From Multifurca ochricompacta (lineage: Eukaryota > Basidiomycota > Agaricomycetes > Russulales > Russulaceae), in assembly GCA_022496185.1 (NCBI GenBank), contig WTXG01000010.1, forward strand, positions 62,001 to 126,000: 64,000 nucleotides of DNA, written 5' to 3'. A program made the position numbers and the translations under genes. Of the stretch, positions 35,851 through 46,454 are shown one piece after another (position 1 is the stretch's first letter; every line of letters starts with the position of its first letter). The notes under the pieces are model-generated. The model did no database searches, was not told the DNA's origin, and saw nothing but the letters and a program-made list of their open reading frames with translations.

Positions 35851-37478
35851 TCAACTCGCCGAGCCTCTCTGAGCCTCACGTCGAGCAGCAGTCCGCTTCA
35901 ACAACCACGCCAAATTCTCGTATACCACAAAGGTGACGCATGTGCCAGGTAACACCCTAACCAGATTCGTTCCCAAACCGCGATAAAACCAGGGAAACGT
36001 TCGTGTGTCCATGTATGCTTGATCGTCGATGAGATTGTGCGATAATGCGTGCGCGTGAGTGCAGAGTCATTCTGAGTTTTATTTTTGATTTAGTCAATGT
36101 CAGTCAATGTAACAGGTCAATGTTCAAAAAAAAATCAGTTAAAAACGGGGTTTATCGCCGAGTGAAACGCTAACGTACTTGTATTCGAGAGCGAACTACT
36201 TGGTATGGATAAGTTGCGCAGAGCGCCGCTAACTTGGACACCCCCGACATGGCCGTATACGCTGTATTAGACTTTTCAAAAAAAAAAAAATAATAAAGTC
36301 GACAAAAAAAAAAAGGTCATTCTCGTGTCCCAAAGAAAAAACATAAACGGCAAACGAACCACGTACCAACTTGTCGTCCTCGGTCGTCCACGCACGCCCA
36401 AGTTTGGTGAATCGCCGACGCTTACGTTCAAACGCCCAATTCTTCATCTTCTCATACGCCATGAACTGTATCGCGCCATTACTCACGCCCACCAACGCGA
36501 GTGTGGTACCGCGATAAAGACCTTTCATACCTTCATCGCGATAAATCGCACGGAACCCACCTAAAAAAAAGAAAGTCAGCCGTGCAATAACAAATCCAGT
36601 AATCAGCCTCTCAAGGGAACCACGTCACGTACTCCAAAGCCCACGATGGGCAGCGGGAGAGTTGGGTGGCGCGGTGAACGTCCGAACTTTAACGACCCAT
36701 ATCGGATTAGTGATGATGGCCGTGACAGCACCTGATAAAAGATAGAGCATTAGGAGTGTGGGAGAGGGGAAGGGATGAGATCAGCGTGTGTTGGTGGACA
36801 GAGGAGGAAAAAAAAAAAGGTAAACGCACTTGCTTCAGCGGAATAGAGCAAATACTGGCCGGCAGAAAGGGGTCGATCAGGTGCGTCGACAGTCGCACGA
36901 CGTTTGAGTTGATTATAGCTACCAAAAACAGCCTTCAGTGTTCAGAAGGGAAGGGGGAATTACGTGCGTGTATCCATGTATACAGGCAGACCGGACCAGA
37001 CTAGCACGACACGACACGACACGACACGACATGGAATAGCAGGAGACGGGGAAAGGGGAGGGGATGAGGGGGGGGGGGGGGGGGGAACACTCACAATAGA
37101 AAGTAAAGTCCCCAACTACTCGCGTTACCAGCGATATTCGGACCCAGTCCACGATAAAGCCCACGCCAACCCTCACCGGCGTGTATCTCACGCAGGGCCA
37201 ACCACATACCGCGCCCGATTCCACCTTGAGGTCCGCGCGTCGACACTTGAAATTTGACCTTGAGCAGATCAAGAGGATTCATGCATAGTACGGCGACGGT
37301 GCCCGCGCCGATGCCGGCGAACGCGTGGTCCTGTACAAAGAAACAAAAAGAAGTGGTGGTGTGTGGAAAGAAGAGGAATTTTCAGTCCTTGGGGTCAGTT
37401 ATACGGATGAATCTGCTCACGCACGATTGCATGCGTTGGAAAGAAACTTGGTTGGGAGTAAACGTTAGGAGTGGCCAT
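35851..37478 (-). CDS. Mitochondrial carrier (SLC25), FAD/folate type (Flx1-like), one frame slip
   Basis: Six-helix carriers of the inner mitochondrial membrane move cofactors or metabolites. Start ATG at 37478. Exons: 37425-37478, 37095-37330, 36830-36918, from 36731 down, about 36560-36365, about 36282-36178, and the last near 36080-35851. The three carrier signatures are present: NPLDLLKVKFQ, NPIWVVKVRTF (with the Trp typical of NAD/FAD/folate carriers) and YPYQVVRSRIQ. The last repeat has HYRTISSTIKHTW then YRGLGTNLVRVLPGTCVTF. Between these the frame slips by one base at about 35985-35995 (GGTTTTATC, where one more T would restore the reading). Introns hold an (ACGAC)n run (37004-37031) and a G-run (37068-37085). 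The whole carrier is otherwise conserved, so the slip may be an assembly error. Confidence 0.87.
37004..37031. repeat. (ACGAC)n microsatellite in a carrier-gene intron
   Basis: Five or so CACGA pentamers between exons 2 and 3 of the mitochondrial carrier gene. Confidence 0.8.
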
Positions 37479-38246
37479 GCAAAGCTACGGCCTTCCTTTT
37501 TTTTGTTTCGTTTTGTTTCTGTTTAAAGGTTGGGGACGCGTACGCTGTCCGCGTCAGTTAAAGATGAGATGAGTGGTAAGGATGGTAAGTAAGGATCGAG
37601 TCACGAGGAGAAAGAAATCATAGACCCTAACCCCAATTTGGAACTAGCCAACGAGTATAAATCACGTGATGATACGCTCAATATAGATTTCGTCTTACGC
37701 TAACGTGGATGTAAAGATGCCTCATATGAGGTAATCAAATGATAGTGATAACGACGTGCATCTATCTCTGCGCTCTGCACCATCACTTCACGGATCTTCC
37801 CGGCTTTGATGCGACTATTTATTTTCGCTCTACGCGCGGAAGCTTTTATTAAAATAAAAAAACCCTAGAAAAGGTTGAAAAAGCCTTCCTCTTGTATAGA
37901 TGAGAAATTTGTGGATGGCGAGTGAAGTTGATGAATACGACAACCGGCCGCTTGTCCCCGTTTCCTGGAAAAAAATTGACTGGAACGGAACGGATTTGGA
38001 GCTGGCGCAAGTGAACTGTCTCTCTTTGACATTTGCCTCGATGTTCGATAAATTTCCCCGTCCATCGTCCATCATACTGCCTTCAGTCATCACATAACAC
38101 CCGTGGTTTCCCTATTGCTTATTGAAAGATCGGTATCAACGGACGCCGAAATGGTGAGGCAAAGCCGGAACGAAGGTTCGAGAAGCGCCCCGGTAGATCC
38201 GTTCAGCTCAACAACCACAGCCTGCCCGCGGGTGGTTTTCACCCCA
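37479..38246. other. Upstream region of the carrier gene
   Basis: No supported gene. Contains CACGTGAT near 37662 and short ORFs on both strands around 37830-38095 with no resemblance to known proteins. Confidence 0.45.
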
Positions 38247-39945
38247 CCCTACTGCGCACCTGCCGACAGGTGAATAACCCGCATGAAACCCGTATCAAGT
38301 GTGTCGGATTTGAGGCGCTCGAGATCTTCTTTAAGCCTTTTGAACAGCTCCACTTTGTCGTTACGCTAAGTGTGTGTGTGTGGGGCGTCCGTGAACTCTG
38401 TTATACCCAAACATACGAACGAACATCCAACATGCCACACCTACCTGGTGACTCACGACGCGACCGGACGTGCTGGGGAACACATAGAATAGCGTCTCGT
38501 GGATGCTCGCTTTCTGATAAAAAAGAAAGGGGTGTCAAAAATCAAGAAAAAAAAAGAGAATACCAAACGCGAATGAAACTGACCGCATCATGCACAGCTT
38601 TGTAAGGCTGCAGTCCGTAAGCGAACGTCGGCGTCACTGTCGCCTTGTCCGACCTGGCTCGGGAGGATATGTCACCGCGCCCCATCGTCGGGCGGGATGA
38701 CGAAGACGAAGAGGGAGACAAGGATTTGGTTCCAATGGCCTCCGCAACTTTGACGACTGTATCGACCTGACCCAGCCAATGATCGTCGTCGTTGTTGTGG
38801 CCAATGTCGTCGCCGCTGCCCGAATCCAGCTTTGTAACAGAATCTACACGACCACCGCTACTCACAACTACCGGGTCCGGCTGTAATAGCCGTGCGTCTG
38901 CGCTAACTGACATGCTCCCACTAACCAAATGGTAATGACCCGGTTTTCCCTTCGACGGCGTCACCCTGGTCTCGGCTGTCTCGGCCGTGAAATCCCCGCC
39001 AAGTCCGGGATCACCACCAGTCTTGGACTTGGACTTGGAAAGAACAAATGCGCGTTCTACATGCAACCATATTCCCTTTCCAACGAAACATATAATGCGT
39101 GGGTACAGGCGCGCGACTCTTGCGAGTAATGCAGGCACAGAACTGGCCATTTCCTGGGACGATAGCTCAGCTTCCGAAGTCGATGGACGCTCGACTAGAT
39201 TCGTCTAGAAAAGTCAATCTGAGTCTAACAAAATCCACGTGAATAGTGCACCCTAAAAGTTATAGACGCACAAGCCCCAGATTGTACTTTTCCGGAAGCG
39301 TCGAGTCTTCGGACGGGAGCAATAACCTTGGTGTAAATCCTTTTTTTTTTTTTCAAAACACGTAAGGTTTGATCAAAAAAAAAAGTACCAGAAAGATGGA
39401 GACAGCGCCAAAAGTGATTTGTTGGATTTGCGTAATGGTGTCCTTGCACTGCGGACATATGACCCGGGCTGCAACCACAACCTGTGAGGATGGGATGTGC
39501 GTGCAAATGACCAATACAAATTAAAAAACATAACATACTTGATCCCACAAAATAGCACTGTACCCGACCCCGAATGTGAGAGTCAATAAAATTTAATCAC
39601 CCAAATACCCCTCCGGTCCCGGGTGAAACGGATGAAACATAACGTACCGTCAAGGTTCTCTGAGACATAATCTGGCAGTCCATTAAGATGAGCGTACACT
39701 TCTGGCGCTGCATAGCCCATTCTCTTCTTCTGCCGTTTCGGCGAGCGAGAGTCGGTTGGCTTGCGCAATAGGAGGGAGGGAATTGGAACCGCCCCATCAG
39801 AAGTGCGATGCAGAGCCTGTGGCGGCGATACTGATGATGATAATGATGGTGATGATGATGATGATACTGGTGGTGATGATGAGAGCTTGTACGCAAATTG
39901 GGAAAGTCTGCCGTGAAAAGAGGGTTTATTCTCCTCGTCTTCCAT
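38247..39945 (-). CDS. Thymine/uracil-DNA glycosylase, MUG/TDG family (Thp1-like)
   Basis: These nuclear enzymes cut thymine or uracil out of G:T and G:U mismatches. Start ATG at 39945; exon 1 encodes a disordered Ser-rich N-terminus and then [20 protein letters not shown]. After splicing the key motif reads VLFCGINPGHMSA, with the catalytic Asn of GINPG created across an intron (donor after ATC AA near 39533, acceptor GCAG near 39467). [36 protein letters not shown] and the last motif [10 protein letters not shown] follow. An insert of about 150 residues rich in Ser, Asp and Gly then separates the core from the final [28 protein letters not shown] and a charged C-terminal helix. All joins are GT..AG and open, so the gene looks intact. 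Ser/Ile-like GAT repeats occur at 39835-39875 inside exon 1. Confidence 0.92.
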
Positions 39946-40501
39946 TTATTTATTTTTTATCGCAGAACTAGACTCGTGGTGTTTAATTACTTACTACCCA
40001 TGATGGGATGTCAACTTGAAGGACCGGGTCTATGGTCGGCTAAGCGTAAGGACCTCTTTCTCGCCTCGCCTGCCTTCAAGTACAACTTGGGTACCGGCAT
40101 CTGACATTCTATCTCATCTCTTCTGCCCTGTCTTTTCTTTGCCTTTAGTGAGTGAATACTATACGTAGTGCGTCCTCAATTAATGCAGGTTACGCAACCC
40201 CCATCCGATCGCCGGTAATCAAAATAAGGAATGGTCTTGGACGCAACTTTCTAAACTAGAACTAGCTGTTGCAACTGCTGCAACTATATGCCCCTGGGCA
40301 TATAATTTAAAGGAGGAGTAGCTCTTGGGAGGAAGCATTTATTGCCCCAGGTTGGCCCCTGCAACTGTAACAAAGTGCAGTCAACCCCTCCATCCCTCCC
40401 CTCCAAGATAGTCACCGTCCCAGCACAACTTTTCAAATAATATCCCCCTACCTCTCCCCCCCCCACCCCTTCTTGCGATTCTTAGACCGTCGACACACAT
40501 C
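39946..40501. promoter_or_regulatory. Divergent promoter region, TDG and the 40.5-kb gene
   Basis: About 550 bp between two divergent start codons. Holds an inverted motif TATATGCCCCTGGGCATATA at 40285-40304 and C-rich DNA at 40440-40470. Role inferred from orientation only. Confidence 0.45.
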
Positions 40502-41156
40502 ATGTCTTCGACTACATTTTCTTCCAATTCTATTCCCCCCACGTCTTCGACAGCTTTAGCTTTAGCATCCTCCCGCGTGCGCAGACAACGTCGCGACGCA
40601 GTCTCACGTGCAGCCGAATCAGACTGGGAATTTCCTGATCATCCTCCCACTACTACTACTACTACGTCCTCAAACACGTCATCCATACTACCCTGGTGCG
40701 ACGAGTTTGTTTGCCCCCTAGCCCCCTCATCAGCAGCCGCCGATCCTGACCCAAGCCTACAACTACCTTTCCTGACATGGGTAAATATGGATATTCGTGA
40801 GTGTATGTTTTGTTTCGAAAAAAGTGGCCAACCAACCCAATGAAATAAAAACTATTATTATCATCATCATCATCATCGCCGTCGTCGTCGTTGTTGTTGT
40901 TGTCATTATTATTACCGTCATATGTTGTTGTTTTCGGTCCTTCTTACTGAATTTCGTTTTTTTAGCGAACAACGATGACCTCCAGAACATGCTGGCACGT
41001 TTCGCGTTCCCTGCCACGCCGCGGAAGCGCCGACGATCTGGGGATATCAACGTTGACAGCTACTCTGGTACCGCTGCTACTAGCAGGAAATCTGGTCCGG
41101 GTCCGGTCCAACGCGCATCGTGCGCGCACTGTGAGCGCGGGAGGAGTAGCGCATAA
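40502..41156 (+). CDS. Hypothetical protein, Ser/Thr-rich with basic tail
   Basis: Two exons (40502-40796 and 40966-41156) joined by a 169-nt intron with GTGAGT..TTTAG ends give 161 residues. The N-terminal half is Ser/Thr-rich with a basic patch (SSRVRRQRRDAVSRAAE) and SDWEFPDHPP. The second half has NNDDLQNMLARFAFP, the basic run TPRKRRRSGD that could be a nuclear signal, and a C-terminal CAHCERG. No signal peptide, membrane helix or known domain. The intron contains ATC/GTC triplet repeats (40855-40915). I do not recognise a family. Support comes from a clean splice that opens the frame and from coding-like composition on both sides. Confidence 0.6.
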
Positions 41157-41536
41157 ACCAAGTGTGAATGAAACGTTGGTCATAGCCATAAGAGAGAGAG
41201 CACTATGGGGCAAACGAGAGTATTTATTTCCTAATCTGGGCGGGTATTTGGACAGTATGTATCATATCTTCTCTTTGGGCGGGCAGAAACGAGTAGGATA
41301 ATGTAAATAATTGTATCATCATGTCGTCACAAAGAATTAGGAGTAATACGGACTAAGGGGACAGAAGCCTGGTGGTAGTTTACATGTACAAGAAAAGAGA
41401 TAGATGGATAGATAGCTGCAGCAGACCAATAATCATGTCCTGTCTCTAACAAAGCTCCGGGCTCTTGAGCGCAGATAGCATTCAGTTCAAGTTCAAGCAG
41501 ACCCAAGCAGTTTTTTAGTCTGTTTGATTTTTTGGG
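41157..41536. other. Convergent gene ends, nothing seen
   Basis: About 380 bp between two convergent stops; AT-rich with GATA repeats near 41398-41415. No gene seen. Confidence 0.5.
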
Positions 41537-42835
41537 TCAAGAGTCACCTCGGTTCGCCAGAAAAGCACCCAAATCTCGTTCTCGTTTTCCATTACGCGGG
41601 CCGCCAATACCAGGACTCGGGAATCCAGAGGAGAGACGTTCGATACTGACGGTGTGCAGACCCAAATCGCTCGGGAAGCCTTCAAACTCCTGCTCTGCGA
41701 CCAGCGGGCGCGCTTCGGGGACAGTCGCTTCCGGGAACTGGACAACCACGGGGGATGCAAGACTGGGGGATTGCGGGGCGGACAGAGACGAGCGCACAGA
41801 TCGCTTAGATGATGAGGACGTCGTCTTGGACCCCGAAGAGCGAGAGGACAATTTGTTCTTTTTGGGTTTTGAGGAAGGGAGTGGTAAGGGCAGTGCCGTT
41901 GTAGGAGTGGGTTGTTGCTGCTGATACTGTTGTTGCTGTGAGATGTAATGGTGATTGTACGACTGCACCGAGGACTGCACCAACTTCTGGCCCGACGACG
42001 ATAGCGACAGCGACGTCGATGTACGGGAACGGGAGTCGGATCCGCGTCCCCCCGAATCAGAACTCCCAGGCGCTCGACGCACATACGCGCCGGCGCCGAA
42101 ATCCCCTTCATCATCATCATAATCATCATCACCATTCACCTCCATGGCGTCTCCATTACCACCCATACGATGCGGCGCCCCAATGTCGAGGCTGCGCCCA
42201 AAGGGAGATGGTAGGGGTGCACGCCGTCCTCCTCCCCCACTACCGGGGAATCCCTCGAAATTCCCACCTCCTCCCTCGAGGGTAGCAGCATGCTCCAGGG
42301 CAAGCGCGAGCGCTGCACGCTTCATCTCTTTACGCTCCCGCCGACGGGCCCGACGAGCTGCACGCGCGGCCTCCTCTTCCGCGTGCTTCGTCGCATGCGA
42401 CACGATTGCGGCCGAATCCAGCGGCGCAGCATCAGAGTCGAGTGTTGAGGAGGATATGGTGGGATGTGCAGGGCGGTGTTGGTGGCGGTGTTGGTTATTA
42501 GACTTTCTTCTCGTCTGCTCCTGTTGACCATTCTCTTCGGCTGCTGTCCGTTCATCCTCTTCCTCTTCGTCATCATCAGGTAGACGAATCGCCGGACGAC
42601 CAAAGAGGCTCCAACCAAAGAGCTGTATGCTCTTTCCAAAGCGTGTTCTTCTGCGGCGCGGGGCGGTGCCCGGGTTCGAGTGTAAGGAAAGCGTCTCTGC
42701 ATCAGCGGTGGTGCCGCTGCCGGAGTCCGCGAGGAGGTCCTCGAGATCGTTTCGCTCGCTCTGGGAGGACTTGAGACAGGCGAGACATGGTGCTATGAGA
42801 GCGCGCAGGGTATCTGACCAGGAAAACGTTTCCAT
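41537..42835 (-). CDS. Hypothetical protein with conserved-looking N-terminus, otherwise disordered
   Basis: A single-exon ORF of 432 residues. It starts METFSWSDTLRALIAPCLAC, in which the Cys pair could be acylated, then shows LEDLLADSGS, AETLSLHSNPG and SIQLFGWSLFGRPAIRLPDD. The rest is low-complexity: acidic run, Gln/His-rich part, Ala/Arg-rich helix (AEEEAARAARRARRRERKEM), Gly-rich, Ser-rich and a short C-terminal block VSIERLSSGFPSPGIGG before RDLGAFLANRGDS. I recall similar N-termini in other basidiomycete proteins of unknown function but cannot name a family. No membrane helix. The long open frame without introns and the structured N- and C-termini support a real gene. Confidence 0.78.
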   Translation of the reverse strand: METFSWSDTLRALIAPCLACLKSSQSERNDLEDLLADSGSGTTADAETLSLHSNPGTAPRRRRTRFGKSIQLFGWSLFGRPAIRLPDDDEEEEDERTAAEENGQQEQTRRKSNNQHRHQHRPAHPTISSSTLDSDAAPLDSAAIVSHATKHAEEEAARAARRARRRERKEMKRAALALALEHAATLEGGGGNFEGFPGSGGGGRRAPLPSPFGRSLDIGAPHRMGGNGDAMEVNGDDDYDDDEGDFGAGAYVRRAPGSSDSGGRGSDSRSRTSTSLSLSSSGQKLVQSSVQSYNHHYISQQQQYQQQQPTPTTALPLPLPSSKPKKNKLSSRSSGSKTTSSSSKRSVRSSLSAPQSPSLASPVVVQFPEATVPEARPLVAEQEFEGFPSDLGLHTVSIERLSSGFPSPGIGGPRNGKRERDLGAFLANRGDS

Positions 42836-43300
42836 GTTACTTCCACGTTGTTGGCTATGAAAGAATTAAGAGAAGTTTCATTCAAACCGCGATCGCCAGG
42901 CGATTTCCCTTTGCTTGGCTAATCGGGTAATTTACACGTGACTAGCCCGGTATACCGAGAGAGCTTATCACATGTGTACACTTGCACTTGCTGATCTTGG
43001 ACATTCCCCAGTGGCTGGATTACTAGCTTGGATCATGGCAGACCAGTGTCATTGCGCCTTCACCATGAATTGTATAATGGCCCAAAGGAGTAGACAGATA
43101 CCGCGCCCAGTTGCCGACGGATCATTGCGTAGCGAAACTGTCTCAACTGTGTAGTCGAAATGTGCTCTCGTCGTCGAGAGGGCTTCGGCTGTTTCTTAAT
43201 GTATCCTAGCGTCAGTCTCCCGACATGGACATGTGAACTGGACCATCAATGTATGAAAAATTTATTACAACAAAGAGTAGATTACCCTGTCCGATTACAT
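42836..43300. other. Short intergenic stretch
   Basis: Upstream of the 41.5-kb gene and downstream of the MFS gene. ACACGTGACTAG near 42933 is an E-box-like CACGTG site. No ORF supported. Confidence 0.45.
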
Positions 43301-45075
43301 CTATTTATCATTGCGTTTCCATGTGTTCCTCGGCAACTGCCCGGCAACGCACAAACCAACACCAACCAAAACGATTAACACGACATACGCAAAGTTCCCA
43401 CCTAGGATATGGTTTGTCAGTGAGAAGGAAAAAAGCCAATCCGCGACAACAGGCCCAAGTGTGCGCTGAACGGAGGCCGCAGTTTGAGCGAGACCCATTG
43501 TGGAACCGAGGGACCGCTTGCTGGGAGCTGCAGAAGATATATACAAGCATATATCACCTGACGAAATCCGCCCATCGTCAGAATTAGCGCGTGTTGGGGA
43601 GCAATTTAAAAACTTACTAAATCCCATGTCGGAGATACTTAACGACAACAACTGCAAGGACATGAGTATTAACAAGAGTGTCGATTTGGAACTGCCCCCG
43701 GCATGACGTAGCGCTAAGTTCTCAAATGGGAGCATCGCGTAGACAACGGCGAACGCAGCGATATTGACAATAAAAACGCGCTGCGGACCAAAGCGCCCAA
43801 CCATGCGCGAGAAAAAGGCGAATTGGAAAATGCCACTGATGCACCCATAACCAGACATCCACAGGCCAATCGATGCCGGACTTAGGTTGAGCCCGCCAAA
43901 TTCGATTGGTGTCGACCAGACCAATGGGATGAGTGCTATCGCTGCCGAGCTAAGAAGGGCAAACATTGCATAATTGGCAATTGAGATAACAACTGGTCTC
44001 GTGAGTACGGAGCGCAGTGGCAACAACTCGTTCGCATCCAGAATTTCACTCGATCCTTCTCCAGGTACGTCGGAGGTAGTCCTTTGAGATTGGAACTTCG
44101 TGGGTGAGGTATAACACATTGTCTGTGTCATGTCAATTTACCACTTCCTTCAAAGAGTTGGAAACGAACTTCTTTTAAGAACATGGTAGCGATAATGAAT
44201 GATAGAAATGAGTAAGTAGCAACTCCAAGACATGGCAGGAAGTATGGGTAGGCAGCCCAGAAAGGGTTTGAAAAGAGGTTTGGCCAGCGATGTTGCGGTT
44301 GTGAAAGAAAACCACCAATTAAAGGGCTAAGTGTAAGTGCCCAAGGTGTTAGCGAGCAAAAGTGGAAGTAGGAAACGTGTTCAGACCCAATTACGTAACT
44401 GAACGCCAGAGTGATAGGCAACAAGGAAAATCCTTGCGCAGCGTTAGTTTCATCCGTGAGCTCTGCGATCATACTCTTCACGACACCGATGAGACCTTTC
44501 ATCGCACCATGAAAGCAGCGGCTACAACCATTCAGTAAGCGAACCACACTCCCTCTGGTCTATGAGAAAGAAGTACCTAAGGACAAGCGCCCAGAAAGAA
44601 TGGGAAAGGCCAAACATGATAATCGAAATGATCATACCCATAAGGCATGATAGAAGTACGGGCTTGCGTCCTATGTGGTCTGATAAGCGGTTCCAATGAA
44701 ACGTAGTGAGTGCCTCAGCGGCATAATGGAATGACACCTGTGACAGAGTCATGTGGGAATTTGGAAGGAAACATAGGTGGGACGGACTATGATCCCGGTA
44801 TAATATCCAACCTTGCGAGAATCTCCGTTAACGATTGGAAGGTCTCTGACAAGCTGAAGCATGTATTGAGTTCTAATGCGTCGCATATTGTCGAGCCACT
44901 ACGGTACCTGATTGAGATAAGGGCTTATGGAGTGAGAGATTATGCACTCTGCGAACAAAACAGAGAGGAGAATGAGGATCTGGGCTTTAGGCAGGGGTGT
45001 TGGTTTCTGCAAGGCATCGGGATTTTGAAGCAAGGGTGTCTCCTCGTCAATATTGCCTCGAGATCTTAGAGGCAT
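43301..45075 (-). CDS. Major facilitator superfamily transporter, copy A (ZIF1/ZINC-facilitator-like MFS)
   Basis: A 12-helix plasma- or vacuolar-membrane transporter. Start ATG at 45075 (MPLRSRGNIDEETPLLQNPD, the acidic DEETPLL start typical of this fungal MFS group). Six or so introns. The loop 2-3 signature is WNRLSDHIGRKPVLLSCL (GxxxDxxGRKxxL type); then KGLIGVVKSMIAELTDETN, a join through GTCTGA..TTAG to PLIGGFLSQPQHRWPNLF, a cytosolic loop, LPLRSVLTRPVVISIANYAM and helices 7-12 ending near KRNDK. All splices are open, so it looks intact. It is the divergent twin of the gene at 46455. The substrate is unknown. Frame choices were checked against the second copy, which keeps every intron position. 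Confidence 0.86.
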
Positions 45076-46454
45076 TGGGGGGTGGGTTGAGTGAAAGTAG
45101 ACGTGATAGTCAAAACGTTTATAGAAAGGCTCAAGCGTTCATCGTGTGACAGGACAGAAACAGGTCAATCCTTCACTACACGTAACCATCATAAATTCCT
45201 TTGTAGTACGAATGTTCATGAATGAAAAATTATACTTGTTTTGGTGATTTGGGGCCTAAGCGCTAAAAACCGGCCCGTGAAGCTCATCTTTTCAACGCAG
45301 GTGTCGCAGATGTCTACCGCAAGAGGGTTCAAGAATCGCCACTGGTCCTGTGAGATGTCTTCGTGGGAGGAGCTAATGGCGGGTGTGCGTACGTGATGAA
45401 TCTATACGCGTCTCTTCGCGTCTCTTCGGACAGCTTGCGTCATGTGATATCATAGAGCCAAAATGTCAGTCAGAACAAATCCTAGAACCTCTTTCTCCTC
45501 CCTTCGATCCTGTTTTGTATGAGGAGACAAGGGCGTTTAAAATTGATATAATAACAGCTTGTTGCCGGTTGGATCTCCGTTAGTCGTGAGGACGGTGTAG
45601 ACAGGGACTATTTCATTCTAGAAAACGTGGACGACACCCGTATACAATGCCAATTGCAACGTCTTGGTATTTCCCCTTGTCTCTGTCCAGTGGCGAGCTG
45701 TATGATGACTATATGACTGTTCGACTTGAAACAGGAGCGCGAAGGCCAACATATTAGTAGTTAGATCGTAGAGGGGCGATGGGTTTTTAGCTACACGGAG
45801 GATACGCTGGCCTACCTAAGCCTTCTGTGCGAGGCTAGCGGCGCGGGGGGGACCGCCCACGTGGCAACACGTACAGCTAACGGACGCTTTGACAAGGGGA
45901 CGGGACAAGGAAGACAAGGCCGTAGAACATGGTAGGTCTAGGTCTCTATCCGTAACTGTGTCGCATTATTACGATCACCGCTCAGGTGGGCCTAGATTGG
46001 CTTCGGTAGATTATGCACAACAGCAATCACAGGGTCAGCGATGAATCTAAGAGAGGGACAAACAGCAGAGCGTGCCTTCTTTACTGGTATGCATAATGCA
46101 TTCTTGTTAGTAGGGATTCTCTGTCGCCTTACGACCCATCTCATCAGCAGACTATCGGGAATTCCGGAACAGACGCCGGCACCAAATGAGAACTTTCACG
46201 AACGGGTTGTATAGCGCTTAAGCCCCAGTTAACAAAACGAGCAAGCAGAACTTCTATGAGAATTCACACTGCCCTACAATTGAAGGTGCCTGTTAGGCGC
46301 CATTGACCAATCCAATCCTTACACACGTAAACCCTCTTTAAGCATAACTGGTTCGAGAAAATCCCTGGTTAGTCGGCTGGTAACAGCCGCTATAAGCCTT
46401 TCGACAAGCGTCTACACTTTCACTTCACTCCACTCCAGCCCTCCCCTCCCCCCT
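45076..46454. promoter_or_regulatory. Shared upstream region of two divergent MFS transporters
   Basis: About 1.4 kb between the two start codons. No ORF is convincing. A CCAATCCAAT pair occurs near 46310, and pyrimidine-rich DNA (46420-46452) precedes copy B. Copy-specific sequence: I do not see a mirror symmetry, so the inverted pair did not duplicate the promoter in an obvious way. Confidence 0.45.

Noticed and set aside
39373..39558. TDG motif apparently altered to GCSPG (lost catalytic Asn)
   Set aside because: Using the acceptor 14 nt further on (TTGCAG) restores GINPG with the catalytic Asn.
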